A stretch of 64,000 nucleotides of DNA, from NCBI GenBank assembly GCA_015061365.1, contig SUWS01000003.1, positions 50,920 to 114,919 on the forward strand, in the 5' to 3' direction. Source of the stretch: Lentimicrobiaceae bacterium. Its GTDB lineage: Bacteria; Bacteroidota; Bacteroidia; Bacteroidales; F082. How positions within the stretch are numbered: position 1 is the first letter of the stretch; the number at the start of each line of letters is the position of its first letter. The notes under the pieces were generated by a model. The model worked only from the letters and a program-made list of their open reading frames with translations, was not told where the DNA came from and made no database searches. Shown in pieces: positions 49,180-59,562 of this stretch. The translations under genes and the position numbers were made by a program.

Positions 49180-50124
49180 ATGAATAAGATAAAATGTTTT
49201 TTTAAGTTAATCCGTTACTCGAATCTTTTGATGATAGCTTTAATGACGTTTTTAGTCTATTATTGCTTGATGTTACCGATGTTTAAGACTGGTATTGTCG
49301 GTGCGGTGCCTTCGTCTCCTGCGTTTATTTTGCTCGTGATTTCTTTACTTTTTATAGTCGCAGGTGGTTATGTGATTAATGATTATTTTGATGTGGAAAT
49401 CGACAAGATAAACAAGCCTGATAAACTTATAGTATCAAGAGTTTTCTCCGAAAATGTCACTAAGTTTTTTTATATAACATTGACATTCTTAGGTTTACTT
49501 AGCGGATTGCTGTCAAGTATAATGATTTTGAATTCGAAGTTTTACCTGCTTTTCGCAATTTTGTTTTTGCTGGTTTGTATGCTTTATTCATATTCTGCAT
49601 ATTATAAAAAGAAATTAATAGTTGGCAACTTGATAGTATCCGTATCGGTTGCATTTGCTGTTTTTCTACCTTGGCTATTTGAAATATTGTATCTTTCAAA
49701 TAATACACTGATACTTTATGCGGTAGGGGATACTTTGATGTTAACTTTACCTTATGTATTGATATACACTATCTTTGCCTTTTTCATGACTATGATGAGA
49801 GAGATAATAAAAGATGCTGAAGATTTTAAAGGTGATCTTGTAACTCTTTGTCGTACAATACCAATTGTATTGGGAATTAAAAAGATGAATATAATATTAG
49901 GATTTATAGTTTTTTTGTTATGTGCGGTTATACTTTATTATCAGATGGTTCTATATTACCAGCATTCTTATTTTGCTTTAAGTATTATGTTCATTATTTG
50001 GATTAGTCTACCGATTTCAATAATTAAGTTATTTAACAAAAAAGTTGATATCGATTATCATAGTTATTCGGTTTTCTTAAAAATAATTATGTTGTTAGGT
50101 GTTTTATCAATGATATTTATATAA
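49180..50124 (+). CDS. UbiA-family prenyltransferase
   Basis: NDYFDVEIDKINKPDKLIVSRV; multi-TM. Confidence 0.88.
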   Translation: MNKIKCFFKLIRYSNLLMIALMTFLVYYCLMLPMFKTGIVGAVPSSPAFILLVISLLFIVAGGYVINDYFDVEIDKINKPDKLIVSRVFSENVTKFFYITLTFLGLLSGLLSSIMILNSKFYLLFAILFLLVCMLYSYSAYYKKKLIVGNLIVSVSVAFAVFLPWLFEILYLSNNTLILYAVGDTLMLTLPYVLIYTIFAFFMTMMREIIKDAEDFKGDLVTLCRTIPIVLGIKKMNIILGFIVFLLCAVILYYQMVLYYQHSYFALSIMFIIWISLPISIIKLFNKKVDIDYHSYSVFLKIIMLLGVLSMIFI

Positions 50125-50126
50125 TT

Positions 50127-50708
50127 ATGTTAACAAATTTAAAGAAATACAATATTATATTAGCTTCAAAATCTCCGAGACGTCAGGAATTGTTAAAGGG
50201 TATAGGGATTGCTTTTAACATTATGACTAAAGATGTTGATGAGTCGTATTCTAAGAATATATCTGTATATGAAGTAGCTCCTTTTTTGAGCTTGAAAAAA
50301 GCTAAAGCATTTGATGAATCGGAACTTCCTGAAAACTACATGGTTATAACAGCCGATACTGTCGTGCTTATTAATGATACAATTCTTGGTAAACCAAAAG
50401 ATGATGACGACGCACGTAAAATGCTGAAGGTTTTGTCGGGGAATAAGCATTCTGTTATCACTGGAGTTACAGTTCGAACTAAAGAAAAAACAAAGACATT
50501 CTCTGTTACTTCAAAGGTTTCATTTGATGTGCTCGATGAAACTGAAATTAATTATTATGTTGATAATTTTAAGCCGTTCGATAAGGCGGGATCATACGGC
50601 ATACAGGAATGGATTGGTTATATTGGAGTTAACGGCGTAGATGGTTCATATTTTAATGTTATGGGATTGCCGACGCAGAGATTGTATCAAATCTTAAAGA
50701 ATTTCTGA
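50127..50708 (+). CDS. maf: Maf family nucleotide pyrophosphatase
   Basis: IILASKSPRRQELLKGIG ... ADTVVLINDTILGKPKD ... DKAGSYGIQEW. Confidence 0.95.
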   Translation: MLTNLKKYNIILASKSPRRQELLKGIGIAFNIMTKDVDESYSKNISVYEVAPFLSLKKAKAFDESELPENYMVITADTVVLINDTILGKPKDDDDARKMLKVLSGNKHSVITGVTVRTKEKTKTFSVTSKVSFDVLDETEINYYVDNFKPFDKAGSYGIQEWIGYIGVNGVDGSYFNVMGLPTQRLYQILKNF

Positions 50709-50710
50709 TT

Positions 50711-50977
50711 ATGAAGATAAAGGATAGTTTTATATTGGGTGTTATTATGTCTGTGGCGATTTTTTTCGTCTTTTATGGTGTAATCAATTTTTTTACTTCT
50801 TACCCATATTTCTCGCAAAGTCGTGATTCTCTGTGGGTTTATATTATTTCACTTGTGCCAAATCTTTTGTTGTCAAGATTTATGTTGGTGAAATGGGAAT
50901 ATGAGTCATTGGGTAAAGGTGTGTTGTTAACTACGTTAGTGTGTATTTTATTAATAATGTATATAGTTTTGAAATGA
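50711..50977 (+). CDS. small membrane protein
   Basis: 88 aa, TM segments; stop overlaps lpxB start (ATGA). Confidence 0.65.
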   Translation: MKIKDSFILGVIMSVAIFFVFYGVINFFTSYPYFSQSRDSLWVYIISLVPNLLLSRFMLVKWEYESLGKGVLLTTLVCILLIMYIVLK

Positions 50978-52095
50978 AATATTACGTGATAGCGGGTGAG
51001 GCGTCTGGTGATCTTCACGGTTCGAATCTGATAGCCTCCATAAAGAAAAGGGATCCTCGTGCGAAGATTCGTGCGTGGGGCGGTGACCTCATGAAGGCTC
51101 AGGGTGCTACTTTGGTGAAGCATTACCGTGATTTGGCTTTTATGGGTTTTGTTGAAGTTCTTATGCATCTGAGGATTATCTTAAATAATCTTAAGTTTTG
51201 TAAAAAAGATATTTTGAATTTTGCACCAGATGCGATAATCCTTATCGATTATCCTGGATTTAATATTAAGGTGGCTAAATTCGCTCATAAACATAATATT
51301 AAGGTTTATTATTATATTTCTCCTCAGGTCTGGGCTTGGAAAAAACGTAGGGTTTATACCTTAAAAAAAGTGGTCGACAAGATGTTGGTGATCTTGCCGT
51401 TTGAGAAACCATTTTATGAAGAATATGATATGGATGTTCATTTTGTGGGACATCCGTTGCTTGATGAGATGTCAAAGTTAAAGAATGTTAACAGGAAAGT
51501 TTTTCTTAAACAGAATAATCTTGATCCGAAGAAAGAGGTTATAGCCTTGCTGCCAGGCAGTCGTACTCAAGAAGTGTCGCGTATGCTTGAAATAATGCTC
51601 AAAGTTATTGAACTTTATCCGGAATATCAATTTGTTATAGCAGCAGCTCCATCGCTTACTGAGGAATTCTATAAATCACTCATCGGAAAAGAAAATGTTA
51701 CTTTGCTTTTTAACAAGACATACCAATTGCTACAGGTGGCGAGTGCTGCTATAGTTACCTCTGGAACAGCGACTTTAGAGACCGCATTATTGTATGTTCC
51801 AGAAGTGATTTGTTATAAGGGAAATCCTATCTCATATAGGATCGCAAAGAATCTGATAAAGATAAAATATATTTGTCTTGTTAATCTTATTATGGATAAA
51901 CCTGTGGTTAAGGAATTGATACAGGATGATTTAACGCCTGAAAATATTAAGTCTGAATTAGATCAGTTGTTGACTAATCCCAAAAGACAACGTGCAATCC
52001 TTGAAGATTATGATGAATTAAGACATGTTCTGGGTAATGCCGGAGCTTCCGACAATGCAGCTTCTATTATAGTGTCAGATCTTAAAAAGAAATAA
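50974..52095 (+). CDS. lpxB: lipid-A-disaccharide synthase
   Basis: MKYYVIAGEASGDLHGSNLI ... YYISPQVWAWKKRRV ... LLPGSRTQEV. Confidence 0.96.
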   Translation: MKYYVIAGEASGDLHGSNLIASIKKRDPRAKIRAWGGDLMKAQGATLVKHYRDLAFMGFVEVLMHLRIILNNLKFCKKDILNFAPDAIILIDYPGFNIKVAKFAHKHNIKVYYYISPQVWAWKKRRVYTLKKVVDKMLVILPFEKPFYEEYDMDVHFVGHPLLDEMSKLKNVNRKVFLKQNNLDPKKEVIALLPGSRTQEVSRMLEIMLKVIELYPEYQFVIAAAPSLTEEFYKSLIGKENVTLLFNKTYQLLQVASAAIVTSGTATLETALLYVPEVICYKGNPISYRIAKNLIKIKYICLVNLIMDKPVVKELIQDDLTPENIKSELDQLLTNPKRQRAILEDYDELRHVLGNAGASDNAASIIVSDLKKK

Positions 52096-52199
52096 GGAAT
52101 TTTACTAATATTTTTTAACATAAAATATTGTAAATAAATATATTGTATATCAAAAAATATTTATATCTTGCGCCATGAATCCAAAATTTGTGAAGCAAG

Positions 52200-54317
52200 A
52201 TGATTTCTTGGTGTAAATATCCGTTTATCAGACTCTTGATCCCTTTTGCGATAGGGGTTGTATCTGCTTTTTCGTTTAATATGGTGGTGGCTGAAGAGAA
52301 AGTGGTAATTTCTTTATTAATATTTCTTACACTTTTATTATTAGCCTTAATCATAATATCAGAAAAAATCAGGAATTATAGTTATCGTTGGATATTCTCA
52401 TTTCTGCTGTTCTTGTTTCTTGCTCTCTCTGGATTTACCTTTGTTGTAAATGCTGATTATAGATTGAGAGTTAATGATATACCTGAAATAGATGATGTGT
52501 CAGAATACTATATAGCACGGTTGTATGAATCTCCTTCGCATAGAGAAAAAACGTTAAAAGTAACATTAAATGTTTTGGCGTATAAGAGTGGTAATACTCT
52601 TCAAAATATTGATTCTAAGGTTATTGCTTATTTTGAGAAGAGTGAAAAATCAACAACTCTAAAGTATGGCGATTGCATAATTATTTTTGCAGATCCGGAA
52701 GAAGTGGAGAAGCCTCCGAATCCTGAGCAGTTTGATTATAAAGATTATCTGTATAAAAAAGGTATATCTCATCAAGTTTATCTTAAATCTGACGACTGGA
52801 TTGATTTGAATGAAAATAGATCTAACCCTATATATAGATTCTCATATTGGATGCGTGATTTTCTTCTTGAGACTATGCAAAAGCTTGGTGTTCATGAGGA
52901 AGAATATGCTGTTGCGGCTGCGATATTGCTTGGCTACGATGATAGTCTTCCGCAGGAACTCAGACAGAAATATGTGGCGGCAGGAGCTATGCATATTCTT
53001 TGCGTGTCGGGACTTCACGTGGGCGTGATATTTATGGTGTTTTCATATATGCTTTTCATCTTGGATGAAAGAAAGAATAATCAGCGTATCATCAAGCAAT
53101 TGATATTATTAATTCTTATATGGTTTTATGCTCTTCTCGCCGGACTCGCTCCCTCGATATTAAGAGCGACGATAATGCTTTCTTTTGTAATTATAGGAAA
53201 TATTATTAATAGAAATGGGGTGGTGCTAAATTCGTTGGCGGCTTCTGCTTTCATATTGTTATGTGTTAACCCAGCTAATCTCTTTGATGTGGGATTCCAA
53301 CTTTCGTATGCAGCTGTGATAGGAATAGTTGTCCTTCAAAGACCAATTATGAAGTTGTTTTACTTCAAATATAATATTGTCAATAAGATATGGGAGGTTA
53401 CTTCGGTGACTTTAGCGGCTCAAATCGCTACGGCACCATTTACGATTTATTATTTCCATCAGTTTCCGACGTATTTCTGGCTTAGCAACCTTTTCATGTC
53501 ACCAGTTTCTTCTGTAGTTATAATAGGCGGAATGCTGATGCTTTTACTGTTTTTTATCCCTTATGTTAATGTTGTAATAGCATGGGTCGTATCAAAGATG
53601 ATTTTCGTGATGAACTATGGTGTATGCTGGATAGAGTCGTTGCCATATTCTATATTAAAAGGACTTTACATAAATGAAATACAGTTCGTTATTTTGTTAT
53701 TTGTCTTGCTCGCTATTTTGTTATTTGTTCAACTTAAGAACAAAACAATACTTTTTTCAATAATGATAATGTCAATCCTTTTCCTACTTGTCAATGTGAA
53801 TAATAATTTGAAAATTAATATGCAGAAGGAAATAATAATTTATTCAATTAATAATGTGACTGCAATAGATTTTATATTTGGAAGGGAGCATTTGATCTTG
53901 TCGGATAGTCTTTTTATAAATGATAAATCGGCTTTTTCATATAACATAGAGAACTGTTTGGTGAGTAGGGAAGTCTTTCATAACGGAAATAGTAAACTTT
54001 TAGAAGATGATTTTGATTACAATTTAATAAAAAAGAGAAAAAATGTCGTAACTTTTGATGAAAAGTTGATAGGATTGTCAGATGGAAGCATTTTTTCTAA
54101 AGTAGAGCTACAGTATAAGATTCCCTTAGATTATATGGTTGTTTATGGTCGTAGAAAGCAAACATTATCATATATTTTGAATGTCTATAGATTTGATTAT
54201 CTGATAATTGATAGGAGTGTGCCGAGCTATTTGGCCTCAAAACTAATGGATGAAGCAGATGCTTTGGGTATTAATTATCATAATATTAGGGAAGATGGAG
54301 CATTTATTATAGAATAA
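52200..54317 (+). CDS. comEC: ComEC/Rec2 family competence membrane protein
   Basis: AVAAAILLGYDDSLPQELRQKYVAAGAMHILCVSGLHVGVIF. Confidence 0.93.
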   Translation: MISWCKYPFIRLLIPFAIGVVSAFSFNMVVAEEKVVISLLIFLTLLLLALIIISEKIRNYSYRWIFSFLLFLFLALSGFTFVVNADYRLRVNDIPEIDDVSEYYIARLYESPSHREKTLKVTLNVLAYKSGNTLQNIDSKVIAYFEKSEKSTTLKYGDCIIIFADPEEVEKPPNPEQFDYKDYLYKKGISHQVYLKSDDWIDLNENRSNPIYRFSYWMRDFLLETMQKLGVHEEEYAVAAAILLGYDDSLPQELRQKYVAAGAMHILCVSGLHVGVIFMVFSYMLFILDERKNNQRIIKQLILLILIWFYALLAGLAPSILRATIMLSFVIIGNIINRNGVVLNSLAASAFILLCVNPANLFDVGFQLSYAAVIGIVVLQRPIMKLFYFKYNIVNKIWEVTSVTLAAQIATAPFTIYYFHQFPTYFWLSNLFMSPVSSVVIIGGMLMLLLFFIPYVNVVIAWVVSKMIFVMNYGVCWIESLPYSILKGLYINEIQFVILLFVLLAILLFVQLKNKTILFSIMIMSILFLLVNVNNNLKINMQKEIIIYSINNVTAIDFIFGREHLILSDSLFINDKSAFSYNIENCLVSREVFHNGNSKLLEDDFDYNLIKKRKNVVTFDEKLIGLSDGSIFSKVELQYKIPLDYMVVYGRRKQTLSYILNVYRFDYLIIDRSVPSYLASKLMDEADALGINYHNIREDGAFIIE

Positions 54318-54397
54318 CTTTTTTTGAAAGAATATTATTGATTATCAATTTATTATAAATTTTTTTTAAAAAAAATGAATTTTTTTTAAAAAAAAGC

Positions 54398-54427
54398 TTG
54401 CAGATTCAAAAAAAGGTTGTATCTTTG
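54398..54427 (+). promoter_or_regulatory. Bacteroidetes promoter TTG-N19-TATCTTTG for tRNA-Asp
   Basis: ttgcagattcaaaaaaaggttgtatctttg. Confidence 0.7.
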
Positions 54428-54474
54428 CACCCGTAATCAACAACGAAACAACGAAGTTGATAAACAGAAAAGCA

Positions 54475-54549
54475 GGTGCTGTAGTTCAGTTTGGTTAGAA
54501 TGCCTGCCTGTCACGCAGGAGGTCGCGAGTTCGAGTCTCGTCAGCACCG
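54475..54549 (+). tRNA. tRNA-Asp (GTC)
   Basis: acceptor GGTGCTG/CAGCACC; anticodon stem-loop CCTGC-CTGTCAC-GCAGG; T-loop GTTCGAGTC. Confidence 0.96.
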
Positions 54550-54550
54550 C

Positions 54551-54585
54551 AAACCGCTCGGAAGTCTCTGAGCGGTTTTTTTATT
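54551..54585 (+). terminator. Hairpin AAACCGCTC...GAGCGGTTT plus T-run after tRNA-Asp
   Basis: 9-bp perfect stem. Confidence 0.92.
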
Positions 54586-54663
54586 TATTCTATCTGACTT
54601 CCACAAAAAAAAGAGACGATATTCGCCTCTTTGATGTATGCACTTCTCATTAGGTATTACATA

Positions 54664-55410
54664 TCACTCATGTATCGCCTTTATTGCCACTAAATTCTTA
54701 CCTTCTTTAATAGCCTCTCTTATTTTCTCATGTCCTTTGATAACATGGAATCTTCCTTCTTTCTTAACGATTTCTATCTCGTTTGAAACGTTGTCTTTAA
54801 TGTTTTCATTATCCTTGCTTAGATCAAGGTTTTTGGGCGACATCCACACCTTATTATATTCTTTACCTTGTTCAAAAGCTAAGAAACTGCTTAATACCAA
54901 TTCATTGACTTCTTCTTTTGTGGCATGGCTTGTGTCGATGATAAAATCGTAATTATTGTAATTATCAATATCTACATTATAGAAGGTCTTGTATCTCAAT
55001 ACTTCGCTTTGACGTCTCTCTATGATTTCCTTCTTGGCTGTTTCCATATCAGAATATGACTCACTGACGCGTCCTTTGTCGTTGAAGATACGTTCCGTTG
55101 CCGTGTCAATATCGACATACATATAAATCTTAAAAGACTTTGGTACGAAATACCATGCTAATCGGGAGTCGAAGATAATGTTCTCCTCTTTTTCGCCCAT
55201 TTCCTTGATGGCATCGTCGACCATATTGTCGTATTTTGGATTACTTTCGATGAATTGGTTAAATTCTTTTGCTGTCATTCCGTGCTGTTCCGCTAACCTC
55301 CGAAATATCAATCCAGCAGATTCTATCCTATAGTTAATATTGTTTATCAAATGGTTAGCTACTGTGCTTTTGCCGCTGCCCAAATCGCCAGCTATAGTAA
55401 TATTTATCAT
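54664..55410 (-). CDS. cytidylate kinase-like P-loop protein with C-terminal ParB-like extension
   Basis: Walker A GDLGSGKSTVANHL; C-term IEIVKKEGRFHVIKGHEKIREAIKEGKNLVAIKAI. Confidence 0.75.
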   Translation of the reverse strand: MINITIAGDLGSGKSTVANHLINNINYRIESAGLIFRRLAEQHGMTAKEFNQFIESNPKYDNMVDDAIKEMGEKEENIIFDSRLAWYFVPKSFKIYMYVDIDTATERIFNDKGRVSESYSDMETAKKEIIERRQSEVLRYKTFYNVDIDNYNNYDFIIDTSHATKEEVNELVLSSFLAFEQGKEYNKVWMSPKNLDLSKDNENIKDNVSNEIEIVKKEGRFHVIKGHEKIREAIKEGKNLVAIKAIHE

Positions 55411-55425
55411 TTTGTAATGTTTTTA

Positions 55426-55884
55426 TTAACCTTCAACGTTGGTGATGTCTGTAACTTTCTCCATGATGTTCTTATTGATGGTGACAAAGACTTTGAGTGG
55501 AGCCATGATAACTACCATCATTAATTCTAAAAAGTAGATAGGCCAGACGTGATCCTCTGCTGTGGTTATCTGATATATAATAAGTATTATTGTGAAAGTC
55601 ATGAACAGAAATTTGCCGTATCGTTTTCTTCTGAACAACAGAATCAGACTAACGACTAACATTCCGACTATAAACCACAGTATTGCAGACATCATCATTC
55701 CTTGAAACAAAGTCTCTCCTGAATACTCTGGATCGTAGACGTTTCTGTAAAAGATTCCGAAGATAGTAAGAAGCAAAAAATACAGCAGGTAATATGTTAT
55801 GGCGAATGCTCCGACAAGTTTGACACCTAAGGTTAGTTTCCTGCCTCTGATGAAAATGTCCGTTATTTTTTGCTTCTTATTCAT
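55426..55884 (-). CDS. hypothetical membrane protein
   Basis: 4 TM-like segments. Confidence 0.6.
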   Translation of the reverse strand: MNKKQKITDIFIRGRKLTLGVKLVGAFAITYYLLYFLLLTIFGIFYRNVYDPEYSGETLFQGMMMSAILWFIVGMLVVSLILLFRRKRYGKFLFMTFTIILIIYQITTAEDHVWPIYFLELMMVVIMAPLKVFVTINKNIMEKVTDITNVEG

Positions 55885-56366
55885 TATTGCATGGATTTTT
55901 TATAATGTGGATAATACATAGCAATAAATAATGCAGTCCATAAGACTGGTCCGAATGTGATCTTGGTAAATACTGTGATCACTATCAACATGAGAATCTG
56001 TGCGATGGCATAGATATGGAATCCTCTTTTCTGTAATTTCCACATCATCAAGACCCCGACGAACGACGCTACATAAAGTACCATCTCAAGGAAGTAATAT
56101 CCTCTACCTATAGAGAAAGCCATCTCTGAGGCTTGAGCCATAATCTCCCAGCTGTCGCCCATCTGTTCTGCCATGTCTTCATAAATTCCTTCGCCGGCAG
56201 CCATCTGTGCAAATAAGCTCTGAAATGTGTCGTAGAACGCAAATGATATGAAATTTGACAATGCACTCCAAACGGCGTTGATGAATGATAAAACACATAA
56301 AACAGTAAGCATCTCCGGACGCTTCGCTGGTTCTTGCTCTATATTGTATTCTTCTTGATATTCCAT
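55884..56366 (-). CDS. hypothetical membrane protein
   Basis: TM segments; 1-bp overlap with downstream gene. Confidence 0.6.
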   Translation of the reverse strand: MEYQEEYNIEQEPAKRPEMLTVLCVLSFINAVWSALSNFISFAFYDTFQSLFAQMAAGEGIYEDMAEQMGDSWEIMAQASEMAFSIGRGYYFLEMVLYVASFVGVLMMWKLQKRGFHIYAIAQILMLIVITVFTKITFGPVLWTALFIAMYYPHYKKSMQ

Positions 56367-56375
56367 ACTACTTAA

Positions 56376-56515
56376 AGTTTATAGTTTATAGTTTATAGTT
56401 AATAGTAGTGTTGGAGTTTAAAGTTTATAGTTAATAATTATTCAGATAAACTTTTATACTTAAAAACTTTTAACTTTCTAACTACTATGAACTATAAACT
56501 ATCAACTTTTAACTA
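56376..56515. repeat. Heptamer tract (AGTTTAT)n with opposite-sense (TATAAAC/CTTTTAA) arm
   Basis: aaagtttatagtttatagtttatagttaatag ... actataaactatcaacttttaac. Confidence 0.88.
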
Positions 56516-56517
56516 TA

Positions 56518-58011
56518 TCATATTTCAACATTATAGTTTTGTAAAAAGTTCACTGATTTTGCTATTTCAGTGTACATGACTTTGTCGGTCTTGACGAACT
56601 CGACTTCCTTGCGATATTCTGCCACGAAATTCTCTATAGTCTCTGACGATTTCAATGGTCTTCTGAAGTCTAATGCCTGTGCTGCGTTGAACAACTCTAT
56701 CGCCAAAACTCTCTCCAAGTTGTCGGCTACGCGCAATGCTTTTGTTGCTGCGTTGGCACCCATACTGACGTGATCTTCTTGTCCTTGTGATGACTCGATG
56801 CTGTCGACAGATGCTGGAGAACATAATTGTTTGCTTTGACTTACGATAGAAGCTGCTGCGTATTGAGGAATCATAAATCCTGAGTTGAGACCTGGTTCCG
56901 CTACTAAGAATGAAGGAAGCTCACGTTTGCCACCGATGAGCTGATATACTCTTCTTTCGCTGATGTTGCCGAGTTCTGCCATTGCTATCGCCAAGAAATC
57001 CAAAGTGATGGCGAGAGGCTGTCCGTGGAAGTTACCTGCTGAGATGACTAAATCTTCGTCAGGGAAAATTGTCGGGTTATCGGTGACAGCGTTAATCTCA
57101 TTCAAAAACACTGAAGCTACATAGTCGATAGCGTCTTTTGATGCGCCGTGAACCTGAGGTATGCAGCGGAACGAATAAGGATCTTGTACGTGTTTCTTCT
57201 CGCGTGCAATTAATTCACTGCCTTTTAAGAAATTACGAAAACGCTCAGCAGTCTTGATTTGTCCTTTATGATGACGGATTTGATGTACTTGATCGAAGAA
57301 AGGCTCGATGCGACCGTCGAAAGCGTCTAATGAGACAGCACCGATGAGGTCGGCGAGATATGAGAGACGGAATGCCTTTAACAAGACGTATGTTCCGTAT
57401 GAGCTCATGAACTGTGTTCCGTTGAGAAGTGCCAAACCTTCTTTAGATTGAAGTGTGATAGGCTCCCATCCAAATTCCTTCATCACCACTTCGGCAGGAA
57501 CTATTTCGCCTTTGTAATGAACTTCGCCGAGACCGAGCAAAGGTAACATCAAGTTAGCCAATGGAGCTAAGTCGCCAGATGCTCCGAGTGAACCTTGGTT
57601 ATAGACTACAGGAAGCACGTCGTTGTTGAAGAAGTCGATGAGACGTTGTACTGTAACGACTTGCACGCCAGAGTTGCCGTAAGAAAGGCTCTGAACCTTC
57701 AATAAAATCATGATGCGGATAATCTCTTTCGGGACGAGTTCGCCAGTGCCACAAGCGTGCGACATCACCAAGTTCTTTTGAAGCGTACTTAAATCTTCTT
57801 TTGAGATATTATGATTACATAAAGAACCGAAACCCGTTGTGATACCGTAGATTGGAGTTGTCTGAGTCTCCATTTTCTTGTCTAAATAATCACGGCATTT
57901 CTGGATACGAGCCTTAGCGTCGTCTGATAAAGCGAGTTTATAACCTTTTGTTACGATTTCATTAACTCTTGCAAATGTTAATGTCTCTGCTGAAATATAA
58001 TGTGTATTCAT
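56518..58011 (-). CDS. hutH: histidine ammonia-lyase
   Basis: MIO motif GSLGASGDLAPLANL; YGITTGFG. Confidence 0.93.
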   Translation of the reverse strand: MNTHYISAETLTFARVNEIVTKGYKLALSDDAKARIQKCRDYLDKKMETQTTPIYGITTGFGSLCNHNISKEDLSTLQKNLVMSHACGTGELVPKEIIRIMILLKVQSLSYGNSGVQVVTVQRLIDFFNNDVLPVVYNQGSLGASGDLAPLANLMLPLLGLGEVHYKGEIVPAEVVMKEFGWEPITLQSKEGLALLNGTQFMSSYGTYVLLKAFRLSYLADLIGAVSLDAFDGRIEPFFDQVHQIRHHKGQIKTAERFRNFLKGSELIAREKKHVQDPYSFRCIPQVHGASKDAIDYVASVFLNEINAVTDNPTIFPDEDLVISAGNFHGQPLAITLDFLAIAMAELGNISERRVYQLIGGKRELPSFLVAEPGLNSGFMIPQYAAASIVSQSKQLCSPASVDSIESSQGQEDHVSMGANAATKALRVADNLERVLAIELFNAAQALDFRRPLKSSETIENFVAEYRKEVEFVKTDKVMYTEIAKSVNFLQNYNVEI

Positions 58012-58051
58012 GTTTGTATGTTTGTTTTGTTAATTATTTCTCATTTTTTAT

Positions 58052-58096
58052 GAGACGTATCAATGTGTATCATTGTAAGTTGCATTGATGCGTCTC
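58052..58096. repeat. Palindromic element GAGACGTATCAATG...CATTGATGCGTCTC (AGAGACG family)
   Basis: 14-bp arms, 1 mismatch. Confidence 0.85.
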
Positions 58097-58104
58097 TACA
58101 ATTG

Positions 58105-59466
58105 TTAATTGTTAATTTTATTTAACAGTTCCTCTGCGCTGACATTCTCCTGTCTTCCTTCTTTCATCCATTTCACGGTGAAGGTCTTGTTATTCATCTC
58201 GTCTTCGCCAGCCATGACGACTACAGGTATTCCGCGTTGGTCGGCATATTTCATCTGTTTCTGAATCTTAGCTGAGTCGGGATAAATCTCTGCGTTGATG
58301 CCGTTTCTTCTAAGTTGTTGAAGATAAGGCAAGCAGTAACGTTCTTCATTTTTTCCGAAGTTAAGGAAGATGACTTCAGTGCTATCGATGTTTCTCTCCG
58401 GAAAGAGGTTCAGCTCTGTGAGTACGTCATAGATACGATCGGCGCCGAAGCTGATGCCCACGCCAGACACGCCTTGTAGTCCGAAGATGCCGGTGAGGTT
58501 GTCGTAACGTCCGCCGCCTGAGATGCTGCCCATCGCCACGTCTTTCGCCTTGACTTCAAAGATAGCTCCGGTGTAGTAGTTCAAGCCGCGGGCGAGAGTG
58601 AGGTCGAGTTCATATTCGATGCCGACATTCATATCGTCGATGTAATCGAACAATGTCTCTAATTCCTCAATACCTTTTTCGCCAATTTCTATTCCTGACA
58701 TGAGTGACTTAAGCTGAGCAAACTTCTCACGAGCGTCACCGTTCATAAATAATATAGGCTGTAACTTCTCTATTGCGTTTTCATCTAAACCTTTCTGAGC
58801 GAGTTCTGCATTAACAGCTTCAATTCCAATCTTGTCTAATTTGTCGATAGCGACAGTGATGTCGACCAAAGCGTCAGGTTTACCGATATATTCTGCTATG
58901 CCGGCAAGTACTTTTCTGTTATTTATCTTTAAGACTACGTTAATCTTCAGTGCGTTAAAGACCTCGTCGACTATTTGTACGAGTTCAGCTTCGTTGAGGA
59001 GCGAGTTACTTCCAACAATATCGACATCGCATTGATAGAACTCACGGTAGCGACCTTTCTGAGGACGGTCGGCACGCCATACAGGTTGAATCTGATAGCG
59101 GCGGAACGGGAACGAAATCTGATCGCGATATTGTACCACGAAACGAGCGAAAGGCACTGTGAGGTCATAACGCAGACCTTTCTCACAAATCTTACCTGCA
59201 ATCTTCTCCGAATGAAGAGTCTCGCCATTCTGTTCCACGCCCGACATGAAGTCGCCGGAGTTCAATATTCTGAACAGAAGCTTGTCGCCTTCCTCTCCGT
59301 ATTTTCCGAGAAGAGTGCTGAGATTCTCCATAGAAGGAGTCTCAATAGGTTGAAATCCAAAACGTTTAAAAACTGTCTTTATAGTATCAAAAATATAATT
59401 ACGACGAACCATGACTTCAGGTAAGAAGTCACGAGTTCCTTTCGGTATTGAAGGTTTCTGAGCCAT
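58105..59466 (-). CDS. hisS: histidyl-tRNA synthetase
   Basis: [22 protein letters not shown] ... LTVPFARFV ... [14 protein letters not shown]. Confidence 0.97.
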   Translation of the reverse strand: MAQKPSIPKGTRDFLPEVMVRRNYIFDTIKTVFKRFGFQPIETPSMENLSTLLGKYGEEGDKLLFRILNSGDFMSGVEQNGETLHSEKIAGKICEKGLRYDLTVPFARFVVQYRDQISFPFRRYQIQPVWRADRPQKGRYREFYQCDVDIVGSNSLLNEAELVQIVDEVFNALKINVVLKINNRKVLAGIAEYIGKPDALVDITVAIDKLDKIGIEAVNAELAQKGLDENAIEKLQPILFMNGDAREKFAQLKSLMSGIEIGEKGIEELETLFDYIDDMNVGIEYELDLTLARGLNYYTGAIFEVKAKDVAMGSISGGGRYDNLTGIFGLQGVSGVGISFGADRIYDVLTELNLFPERNIDSTEVIFLNFGKNEERYCLPYLQQLRRNGINAEIYPDSAKIQKQMKYADQRGIPVVVMAGEDEMNNKTFTVKWMKEGRQENVSAEELLNKINN

Positions 59467-59562
59467 TTGTTAATTTTTTAAATAGGAAACAAAGATAGGA
59501 AAATAATGCGAAATTCATAATTCATAATGCATTTTTTTATGAGGAATTCTTGTCGAGAAGAT

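Noticed and set aside
52200-54317. ComEC possibly truncated because it lacks a clear metallo-beta-lactamase motif
   Set aside because: The C-terminal region looks intact and I recall Bacteroidetes ComEC proteins often lacking a catalytic domain; no frameshift evidence was seen.
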